This document shows positions 33,873 to 41,820 of a stretch of 64,000 nucleotides of DNA, one piece after another. How positions within the stretch are numbered: position 1 is the stretch's first letter; each line of letters opens with the position of its first letter. The notes beneath the pieces are model-generated. The model made no database searches. It was not told the origin of the DNA and saw only the letters and a program-made list of their open reading frames with translations. Position numbers and translations under genes: made by a program. This DNA is from Oleiphilaceae bacterium (GTDB lineage: Bacteria > Pseudomonadota > Gammaproteobacteria > Pseudomonadales > Oleiphilaceae): contig JAKVBL010000005.1 of the NCBI GenBank assembly GCA_022447365.1, positions 310,001-374,000 on the forward strand, given 5' to 3'.

Positions 33873-36548
33873 TTGTCCGAATTACATCCGTTGTTACGTG
33901 AAAATGTTCGTTTGCTTGGTACGTTGCTAGGAGAGAATGTCAAAGAGCAGCATGGAGATGACTTATTCGAATTAGTGGAGAAGGTTCGCCGAGCCGCAAA
34001 GCTAGATCGAGATGTTGCAGCGGGAGATGCAAGCCCAGAGCTCGTGAGTTTGCTCTCTAATCTTAAAGATGAAGAACTTGTTCCTTTATCGCGTGCATTC
34101 AACCAGTTTTTAAACCTTTCTAATATTGCTGAGCAATATCACGGCGTTCGACGAAGTGATGAGCAAGCAATAGATGCCTCAGTGTTATTTGAAGAGCTAT
34201 TTGACCATCTCGATGCGCATAACGTGCAGAAAGAGAGACTTGCCAGCCTGCTTGAGAGCTTATCAATTGAGTTTGTTCTGACGGCACATCCTACTGAAGT
34301 AGCGCGACGAACGCTGATCATGAAGTACGATGCTATTACCTCCGTGCTTCACAGCAAAGATCGCAGTGATCTCAATGAGAGAGAGCAGCAGCAAATTGAT
34401 GATCGGCTTAATACCCTTGTTTGTGAGGCGTGGCATACGAACGAAATTCGTGAACAAAGACCAAGCTCGGTTGATGAAGCCCGTTGGGGTTTTGCTGTTG
34501 TCGAAAACAGTCTTTGGCAGGCTCTTCCCGAATTTCTTCGAGACTTTGATATGGCTTTATATGAGCGTTATCAAATACGTTTGCCTCTATCATCTAGGCC
34601 TATTCGGTTTGCTTCTTGGATGGGAGGCGATCGCGATGGAAACCCCAATGTCACTTCTACTGTAACAAAAGAAGTATTGGCTCTGAGTCGTTGGATGGCA
34701 GCGGATTTATATTTGAGGGACTTGGCTTCGTTGATGACGCATTTGTCCATGTGGGAAGCGAGCGCGGAGCTTGTCGAATTAGCAGAGCAGCTAGATTCAG
34801 GTTCGGGTCGCAATCAAAGCGAGCCTTATCGGATTGTGTTGTCTTCGTTGAGAAAACGCTTATCTAACACTCGTGATTGGGCGGCAGAGGTCGCGCGTGG
34901 TGATGTTTCAAATTTCTCCCAAGATCAACTTCTCTTGTCGACAAGTGAATTACTCGAGCCTTTATTGATTTGTTATCGATCATTGCATGAAAAAGGAATA
35001 GCGCGTGTGGCAGACGGTGCCTTACTTGATGTGATTCGCCGTGTTCAATGCTTCGGTTTAGAGCTGCTGAAATTAGACGTAAGACAAGACTCTGAGCGCC
35101 ATGCTGATGCGATAAACGAGATCACGGAATTTTTGGGTATCGGCACCTATAACGATTGGAAAGAGGAAGAGAGACAAGCATTCTTGTTGAAAGAGTTGCA
35201 GGGCAAACGCCCTCTGATTGCAAAGGGCATGACTTGGAGCGAAGAGACTCAAGAGGTCTTCGATACTTGTGCAGTGATTGCTGGTGAGTCAGAGGAAGCG
35301 TTTGGGTCCTATGTAATCTCTATGGCATCTAAGCCTTCTGACATATTGGCCGTTATCTTATTGTTGCGCGAGCAAGGCATGAACCGAAAGATGCGTATTG
35401 TTCCTTTGTTCGAAACCTTGGATGACTTGAATAGCGCGTCAGAAAGCATTGATAGATTGTTGAGTGTGCCTTGGTATGCAGATTACTGTGATGGCTATCA
35501 GCAGGTGATGATTGGTTACTCTGATTCGGCTAAAGATGCAGGTCAATTAGCCGCGGGTTGGGCGCAATATCGAGCGCAAGAATCCTTAGTAAAAGTGGCA
35601 GCGAAACACGGTGTGAAGTTGAGCCTGTTCCACGGTAGGGGGGGAACGGTAGGTCGCGGTGGAGGTCCTGCTAACAAGGCGATTCTGTCTCAGCCTCCGG
35701 GATCTGTTGATGGGCGATTTAGGATTACAGAGCAGGGCGAGATGATTCGATTTAAATTTGGATCGCCTTCTCTTGCAAGTAAGAGTCTAGGGATATACGC
35801 GAGCGCTGTGATTGAAGCGAGCTTGTTGCCACCTCCTGAGCCCAAGCCGCAATGGCGCGAAGCCTTAGATGCTTTGACGGCCGTGTCTGTGAATTCGTAT
35901 AGAGACGTGGTGCGCAATGAGCCTAATTTTGTTGAGTACTTTAGGAGTGTGACGCCTGAACAAGAGTTAGGAAAATTAGCACTTGGCAGCCGCCCTGCGC
36001 GAAGAAAAAGTGGAGGTGGCGTTGAAACATTGCGCGCCATCCCTTGGATATTTGCTTGGATGCAAATTCGCTTAATGTTGCCGGCATGGCTTGGTAGTGA
36101 TGATGCCTTTGAACAGGCGTTAAATAATGACCAAGATGCACTGATGAAAGAGATGTCTGAGCAGTGGCCATTTTTCAGGGCGCAAGTGGATATGCTAGAG
36201 ATGGTCTTGATTAAGGCTGATCCGCGTATCGCGCGATACTATGAGCAAATGCTCGTGGACGAGGACTTAAAGCCATTAGGAAAACGTTTAAGAGGTCGCT
36301 TCCGTAAAATGGTGAAGTTGGTTAATCAGCTCAAGGGGCAAAAAGATCTACTTGAAGATAGTCCCGAATTTGGTGAGTCGCTGCGTGTACGTGCAACCTA
36401 CACAAATCCTCTTCATTATCTTCAAGCGGAATTATTGCACCGAAGTCGCGGTCAGTCTCATGCTTCTGAAGCGGAGGCACAACAAGTTGAGTCGGCCTTA
36501 AAAGTAACGATGGCGGGTATCGCGGCGGGGATCCGAAATACTGGGTAG
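33873..36548 (+). CDS. ppc: Phosphoenolpyruvate carboxylase
   Basis: An 891-residue enzyme that makes oxaloacetate from PEP and bicarbonate to refill the TCA cycle. It has the catalytic-His segment FVLTAHPTEVARRTL, the FHGRGGTVGRGGGP loop, and the C-terminal IAAGIRNTG. The start is TTG 33873, preceded by GGAAGGGAGAA at good spacing and giving the usual SELHPLLRENVRLLG start. The upstream in-frame TTG at 33846 would place that ribosome site inside the gene. Growth on acetate (acs in this window) would not need it, whereas growth on sugars or pyruvate would. Confidence 0.96.
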   Translation: MSELHPLLRENVRLLGTLLGENVKEQHGDDLFELVEKVRRAAKLDRDVAAGDASPELVSLLSNLKDEELVPLSRAFNQFLNLSNIAEQYHGVRRSDEQAIDASVLFEELFDHLDAHNVQKERLASLLESLSIEFVLTAHPTEVARRTLIMKYDAITSVLHSKDRSDLNEREQQQIDDRLNTLVCEAWHTNEIREQRPSSVDEARWGFAVVENSLWQALPEFLRDFDMALYERYQIRLPLSSRPIRFASWMGGDRDGNPNVTSTVTKEVLALSRWMAADLYLRDLASLMTHLSMWEASAELVELAEQLDSGSGRNQSEPYRIVLSSLRKRLSNTRDWAAEVARGDVSNFSQDQLLLSTSELLEPLLICYRSLHEKGIARVADGALLDVIRRVQCFGLELLKLDVRQDSERHADAINEITEFLGIGTYNDWKEEERQAFLLKELQGKRPLIAKGMTWSEETQEVFDTCAVIAGESEEAFGSYVISMASKPSDILAVILLLREQGMNRKMRIVPLFETLDDLNSASESIDRLLSVPWYADYCDGYQQVMIGYSDSAKDAGQLAAGWAQYRAQESLVKVAAKHGVKLSLFHGRGGTVGRGGGPANKAILSQPPGSVDGRFRITEQGEMIRFKFGSPSLASKSLGIYASAVIEASLLPPPEPKPQWREALDALTAVSVNSYRDVVRNEPNFVEYFRSVTPEQELGKLALGSRPARRKSGGGVETLRAIPWIFAWMQIRLMLPAWLGSDDAFEQALNNDQDALMKEMSEQWPFFRAQVDMLEMVLIKADPRIARYYEQMLVDEDLKPLGKRLRGRFRKMVKLVNQLKGQKDLLEDSPEFGESLRVRATYTNPLHYLQAELLHRSRGQSHASEAEAQQVESALKVTMAGIAAGIRNTG

Positions 36549-36694
36549 GACATACAACGTTACATATAGCTACCTTGTGTAACCCGCATTTGTGACGCGG
36601 TACAAGTGCTCAATATCAGCTTCGCTACACTTGATCTATAAGCCTCAAATTAAGGCTTCAGATTTTTAGAGTAGTTTAGTTAGAGAGAAGTACC

Positions 36695-38089
36695 GTGCCA
36701 CTTGCCAGTCGTTTAAGTAAATACATCGATGAAAATGCGATCCAGTGTCAACTTGTTCATCATGCCCGAGCAAGGGATTTGTCCCATGCTGTTTTGTTGG
36801 CAGGAGCTGTTGCAGAATGCACGGTTAGAACTCAGTTAATACTCGATCGAGATGGGCCTGCGGTTTTAATTATTCCTTTTCAAAGCCGACCTGATGTTGA
36901 TGCAGTAAATCGTTTCTCAGGTCGACAATTTCAGATTATTGATGATGAGCAGGCTGGGAAATTGTTTGCTGACTGCGATCATGGGCATTTGCCACTTCTC
37001 GCGCAGTCTTATGGTTTAACGGTCTACGTTGATCACTCAGTATTCGAGCTTGATGCTATTTTTGCTTCGAGCGGTTGTGCAAACACCTTGTTAAACTTGC
37101 CTCGCTTATCGATTCGAGCGGCATTTCACCAATGCAATAAAGGAGACTTTTCTGAAAGTCTAAGCGCGCCAGAGATAGTAGTTCATATCGAGAAAGGCTA
37201 CTCGCTTGATGATGTGGCTAAAAAGCTAACAACACTTTATCGTCTGCCTCCGATGCCTGAAACCGCTGTGCGCGTCATGCATATTACGTCTGATCCTAAT
37301 TCTAGTGTTCAGGAATTGGCCCAGCTTGTGGAGCAAGACCCAAGTTTATCTGCGCAAATTATGCGTTATGCAAGATCGGCCTTGTTCAATTACCGTGGTA
37401 ATTTGACTGATGTGAAAGAGGCGATCAATGCTGTCTTAGGTTTTGAACGCGTCGCTAAACTTTCCCTTGGCATTGCATCCGCTCGTGCTTTTACCTTACC
37501 TCTTGATGGTCCATTAGGGCTAAATGCATTATGGCGTCATGCTTTGCATTCTGCTGTGTTAACTCAAGCGCTCTCTGTCATGGTCAACCCTGATTTGGGT
37601 GTAGACGAGCACGAGGCATACTTGTCTGGTTTACTCCACAATTTTGGTCTACTGCTCATCGGGCAGCTCTTCCCGCCTGAGTATCGCATGCTCAATAAGC
37701 TTCGTGTCGCTGAGCCAGAGAGAACCATGCGTGATATTGAACAGCAAGTATTTGGAATGGGCGCAGCTCAAGAGTTTATCTCATTGGGGCATGGCTCCCT
37801 TGGTGCTATTTTATTGAAGCTTTGGGGCTTGCCAGAGTCCTGTATTAAAGTTGCTGCTATGCATCAATCTCCAAGTTACGAGGGTGAGCATCAGGAACTA
37901 GTGTCGCTAGTTCAGTTATCTAATTATCTGCTTTCTCTTCATGGTGTTGGTGATGAACCATGCTCGATAGATTTTGAAGGATGTTGCAGTGCTTTGGGTA
38001 TCGACCCGGAACAAGCGCTTATCTTAGCCGATACAACGGTCGCGCAATGTGAATCTCTTGATGGTTTAGTGAACGAATTAGTCGCCTAA
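36695..38089 (+). CDS. YbaK/aminoacyl-tRNA deacylase-like domain fused to an HDOD domain
   Basis: A 464-residue two-domain protein starting at GTG 36695. Residues 1-150 resemble the YbaK/ProX aminoacyl-tRNA-editing fold (LSKYIDENAIQCQLVHHA, then RTQLILDRDGPAVLIIP). Residues 185-390 form an HDOD domain (LPPMPETAVRVMHITSDPNS, AYLSGLLHNFGLLLIGQLFP), an HD-related output module without the full metal-binding set. HDOD proteins take part in c-di-GMP, stress and DNA-damage signalling. The fusion occurs in marine gammaproteobacteria; its ligand is unknown. It stands alone between ppc and adk. Confidence 0.85.
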   Translation: MPLASRLSKYIDENAIQCQLVHHARARDLSHAVLLAGAVAECTVRTQLILDRDGPAVLIIPFQSRPDVDAVNRFSGRQFQIIDDEQAGKLFADCDHGHLPLLAQSYGLTVYVDHSVFELDAIFASSGCANTLLNLPRLSIRAAFHQCNKGDFSESLSAPEIVVHIEKGYSLDDVAKKLTTLYRLPPMPETAVRVMHITSDPNSSVQELAQLVEQDPSLSAQIMRYARSALFNYRGNLTDVKEAINAVLGFERVAKLSLGIASARAFTLPLDGPLGLNALWRHALHSAVLTQALSVMVNPDLGVDEHEAYLSGLLHNFGLLLIGQLFPPEYRMLNKLRVAEPERTMRDIEQQVFGMGAAQEFISLGHGSLGAILLKLWGLPESCIKVAAMHQSPSYEGEHQELVSLVQLSNYLLSLHGVGDEPCSIDFEGCCSALGIDPEQALILADTTVAQCESLDGLVNELVA

Positions 38090-38132
38090 ATCAGATTATT
38101 TTCAGGGTGAATACCTTTTATTCTCAGTGGCT

Positions 38133-38154
38133 CGGGGCACAAGACTTTGCCCCG
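38133..38154 (+). repeat. Hairpin downstream of the YbaK-HDOD gene
   Basis: A 7-bp GC-rich stem CGGGGCA/TGCCCCG with an eight-base loop lies 44 bases after the stop. No T run follows. Its right arm overlaps the likely -35 region of the adk promoter, so it may end transcription weakly or influence adk initiation. Confidence 0.45.
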
Positions 38155-38174
38155 CAATCTGATTGCCCTATAAT
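38147..38174 (+). promoter_or_regulatory. Probable sigma70 promoter of adk
   Basis: A perfect -10 hexamer TATAAT at 38169-38174 is preceded by TTGCCC (38147-38152) at 16 bases. It would start transcription near 38181, leaving a 5' leader of about 125 bases before the adk ATG. Confidence 0.55.
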
Positions 38175-38215
38175 GGCCGCCTTTCAGTGGTATCAATCGT
38201 AAAAATATAACAGGT

Positions 38216-38232
38216 TGAGTGCGGTTCACTCA
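38216..38232 (+). repeat. Small hairpin in the adk leader
   Basis: TGAGTG (38216-38221) pairs with CACTCA (38227-38232) around CGGTT. It lies in the middle of the long adk leader; a second imperfect GCTAG-containing structure follows at about 38239-38257. A regulatory role is speculative. Confidence 0.4.
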
Positions 38233-38301
38233 TGATTTAGCTAGCCGTGAGCTAGTGCCTGTATCTATACCCAAACCGTTTTTTCTATATTGTTGGAGTA
38301 A

Positions 38302-38961
<660 letters not shown>

Positions 38962-38980
38962 GCGAATAATCTTTGAAAGA

Positions 38981-39008
38981 AAGGCAGCTCCTTGAGCTGC
39001 CTTTTTTA
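38981..39008 (+). terminator. Terminator of adk
   Basis: A perfect 10-bp stem AAGGCAGCTC/GAGCTGCCTT with a three-base loop is followed by a T run, 19 bases past the adk stop. Confidence 0.92.
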
Positions 39009-39057
39009 TTGCTTGGCGTTTATCATATGTTTTTAAATTTTTGTTTGGCAGGTAAGA

Positions 39058-39765
39058 ATGACAGCAATCCTAGCTGTAGATACATCTTCTGAATTGTGTT
39101 CAGTGACTTTGTTACTGAAAGGTGAGTGCGGTACTGAGCTTTTTTCTAAAACGCTAGAAGCCGCAAGAAGTCATGTGCAGCATGTTCTTCCTATGGTGAA
39201 GGTGCTTTTGGAGGAGGCGGGGCTTAAGTTGGAGGATGTCGATGCACTTGCGTTTGGCCAAGGCCCCGGTTCGTTTACCGGGCTTCGTATTGCTACAGGT
39301 TTTGTTCAAGGTATTGCATTCGGTAAGGATATTCCTGTTGTAGGCGTCTCTAACTTGAGGGCGCTTGCGCATCATGTTTTGCAGAATGAGTCTGAGCAGA
39401 ACGAGTGCTTCGTTTTAATTGACGCCAGAATGGATGAAATTTATTGGTCTGTTTATGAGCGAGATATCGAAGGGTTCCCCAAAGAGCAGTTGCCTGAATC
39501 TGTCGACAAGCCAGAATGTGTCGCGGATGCGTTGAAAGATCATACAAACATGCCTGTTTTTGGCAGCGGTCTAGCTTATAAGGATCGAATTTCTTTGATC
39601 AGTAATTGGTCTGAATGTGAGGCTGTGCTCGAGCATCCAAGTCGTGCTATCGCAGAGTTGGCCTTGATTGATTTTGAACAAGGCAAAGCTGTGTCGGCCG
39701 AGCAAGCAGCGCCCGTTTATATCCGTGATCAAGTTGCTTGGAAGAAACTTCCTGGAAGAGAATAA
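39058..39765 (+). CDS. tsaB: tRNA threonylcarbamoyladenosine biosynthesis protein TsaB
   Basis: A 235-residue ASKHA-fold protein that partners TsaD and TsaE in making the t6A37 modification of ANN-reading tRNAs. It has ILAVDTSSELCSVTLL, RSHVQHVLPMVKVLLEEA and FGQGPGSFTGLRIATGFVQG. It lacks the metal-binding His residues of TsaD, as expected of TsaB. It follows adk and precedes uppP by 16 bases, probably in one transcript with uppP. Confidence 0.95.
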   Translation: MTAILAVDTSSELCSVTLLLKGECGTELFSKTLEAARSHVQHVLPMVKVLLEEAGLKLEDVDALAFGQGPGSFTGLRIATGFVQGIAFGKDIPVVGVSNLRALAHHVLQNESEQNECFVLIDARMDEIYWSVYERDIEGFPKEQLPESVDKPECVADALKDHTNMPVFGSGLAYKDRISLISNWSECEAVLEHPSRAIAELALIDFEQGKAVSAEQAAPVYIRDQVAWKKLPGRE

Positions 39766-39781
39766 ATAAAAAGGACGAATA

Positions 39782-40609
39782 ATGGGCTGGTTAGAAGCCT
39801 TTGTGCTTGCTCTGATTCAAGGGCTCACTGAATTTTTGCCGATTTCAAGCTCGGCGCATTTGATCCTCCCGTCTCAATTACTGGGTTGGGAAGACCAAGG
39901 GCTAGCATTTGATGTCGCGGTGCATGTTGGCAGCTTGCTTGCCATTGTTGGATATTTTCGTAAAGAGCTTATCGAGCTTGCTCAAGCTTGGTTATCTTCG
40001 ATTTTTCGTCCCGGTTCGGAGTTTTCTGCTTTGGCTGAAACAAAGCAGCAAGCGCGCTTGGCCTGGTTGATTATTCTTGCAACGATACCTGCCGGGCTTG
40101 CGGGTGTTCTTCTCAACGACTTCGTGTCTGAGCATCTTCGTTCTACACTTGTTATTGCTACTACCACTATATTCTTTGGCATCTTATTGTGGGTTTCTGA
40201 TCATCGCGGTGCAAGACGTTTGTCTGTGACTGATGTAAACGTCAAAACGGCATTGCTTATTGGGTGTTCGCAAGCCCTTGCATTGATTCCTGGTACTTCG
40301 CGATCTGGTATTACAATGACTGCAGCGCTATTGCTAGGCTTAACGCGTGATGCTGCTGCTCGTTTTTCATTCTTGCTCTCTGTCCCATTGATTGCTGCAG
40401 CTGGATTGCTGAAGACTAAAGAGTTGTTAGAAACAGGGCATGATGCCCAATTGCAGTTGATTGCTTTTGCAACCTTTGTTTCTTTTATAAGTGCTTATCT
40501 GTGTATTCATTTCTTCTTAAAGCTGCTAGAGAAGATAGGTTTTTTGCCTTTTGTTATCTATCGTCTGGCCTTGGGATTTGTTCTTTTTGTACTAGTATTT
40601 GTCGCCTAG
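39782..40609 (+). CDS. uppP: Undecaprenyl-diphosphate phosphatase (BacA type)
   Basis: A 275-residue membrane protein with about eight helices that recycles the lipid carrier for peptidoglycan and other envelope polymers. Both signature regions are present: ALIQGLTEFLPISSSAHLIL (catalytic Glu, 12-31) and IPGTSRSGITMTAALLLGL (about 169-187). The length is normal. Cotranscription with tsaB is likely. Confidence 0.97.
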   Translation: MGWLEAFVLALIQGLTEFLPISSSAHLILPSQLLGWEDQGLAFDVAVHVGSLLAIVGYFRKELIELAQAWLSSIFRPGSEFSALAETKQQARLAWLIILATIPAGLAGVLLNDFVSEHLRSTLVIATTTIFFGILLWVSDHRGARRLSVTDVNVKTALLIGCSQALALIPGTSRSGITMTAALLLGLTRDAAARFSFLLSVPLIAAAGLLKTKELLETGHDAQLQLIAFATFVSFISAYLCIHFFLKLLEKIGFLPFVIYRLALGFVLFVLVFVA

Positions 40610-40658
40610 TGTGTTTTTGCATTACACTTCAGCAACCTCAATAAATATGTGATATTCG

Positions 40659-40961
40659 ATGCAAGTCGGCAACCCTTCAATTAATCTTACATCGCTGCAG
40701 CCTGGCGCCACTGAAAAGAGGCAAGACCAAAAGCAAGCCCAACAGGTGTTAGAAGCGCCTATGGCCGATGCGCGCGTCGTCGCATCCCCAGAAGTATTGC
40801 GTGAAGCCGAGTTGAGACAAGTAGAGCGTTTAGAGCAGTTGCAACGAAGCGAAAATCTCACAGGGCGTAACAAACAAGCGCTACAGGAATACTTCGCAAC
40901 AGAGCAGGCCGGACAGTCATATCAGGGCGGCGAATTGCTCGGTATTGATATCTACGTTTAA
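40659..40961 (+). CDS. Small protein of unknown function
   Basis: A 100-residue, charged, Gln-rich protein without a signal peptide, membrane segment or Cys. The middle (EVLREAELRQVERLEQLQRS, about 47-66) is a likely helix/coiled coil. The tail reads KQALQEYFATEQAGQSYQGG and ends LLGIDIYV. It lies 49 bases after uppP and five bases before rsmJ, which suggests a shared transcript with rsmJ. I do not recognise the family. Codon use and tight spacing support a real gene, but no function can be assigned. Confidence 0.65.
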   Translation: MQVGNPSINLTSLQPGATEKRQDQKQAQQVLEAPMADARVVASPEVLREAELRQVERLEQLQRSENLTGRNKQALQEYFATEQAGQSYQGGELLGIDIYV

Positions 40962-40966
40962 TTTGT

Positions 40967-41779
40967 ATGCTGTCTACAAACTCTTCTGTGCCAGCCTTAG
41001 CGGTTGGAGTTTCTGATCACGCTTCTCCGTTTGCAGACTCTGCTCAGTCTTTTTCTCAATCCCATCAATTGGAACTTTTCATAGGCCCTTTGTTAGATCA
41101 GGCAAAATACGTTCTTTATTTTGATGAGAATGGCCCGAAGCTATATCAAACGGGAAAGGGCGCTCCTGGTCCGATTTCAGCTTCTTTTTTAAGTGGTAAG
41201 AATGCGCATCGTATGCGCCACGGCGGAGGAAAGGGGCAGTTAGTGGCAAAAGCTGTTGGCCTAAACAAGGGCGTCTATCCACATGTGTTAGATGCAACAG
41301 CAGGTTTGGGGCGAGATGCGTTTGTTTTAGCTACCTTAGGGTGCAAGGTCGATATGTACGAACGAGTGCCTGTTGTTGAGTTTCTGTTGCAGCACGCTTT
41401 AGAAGAAGCGCAGTCGTTTAATGATATGGAGATTGCAAAGATTGCTCAGCGTATGACGCTTCAATACGGTGATGCGATCACTAAGCTAGAGAGCTCTTCT
41501 GAGCCAGTTGCTGACGTTATTTATCTTGATCCGATGTATCCAGCCCAAGAGAAGTCGGCAGCTGTTAAAAAGGAAATGCGAGCCTTTCATGATTTAGTGG
41601 GCGAGAACTTAGATGATCATCGTTTGTTGTCCGCGGCATTAGACAATGCGCGATATCGTGTCGTTGTGAAACGCCCTAGGAAAGGTAAAGAAATTGCCGG
41701 GCAAAAACCTTCTTTGAAACTAGAAGGGAAAAGCTCTCGCTACGATATATATACGATCAAAAGCTTATCCGAGTTGTAA
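40967..41779 (+). CDS. rsmJ: 16S rRNA (guanine(1516)-N(2))-methyltransferase
   Basis: A 270-residue class I SAM methyltransferase matching RsmJ (YhiQ), which modifies G1516 of 16S rRNA. It has HRMRHGGGKGQLVAKAVGL, the SAM loop LDATAGLGRDAFVLATLG and the catalytic VIYLDPMYPA. The first 35 residues are a variable, Ser-rich extension. A GC-rich hairpin without T tract (41787-41806) follows the stop, before the convergent plsB. Confidence 0.93.
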   Translation: MLSTNSSVPALAVGVSDHASPFADSAQSFSQSHQLELFIGPLLDQAKYVLYFDENGPKLYQTGKGAPGPISASFLSGKNAHRMRHGGGKGQLVAKAVGLNKGVYPHVLDATAGLGRDAFVLATLGCKVDMYERVPVVEFLLQHALEEAQSFNDMEIAKIAQRMTLQYGDAITKLESSSEPVADVIYLDPMYPAQEKSAAVKKEMRAFHDLVGENLDDHRLLSAALDNARYRVVVKRPRKGKEIAGQKPSLKLEGKSSRYDIYTIKSLSEL

Positions 41780-41820
41780 GGGGCAAGGGCTAAGGTCTGT
41801 TAGCCCCTAGATGCCTGAGT

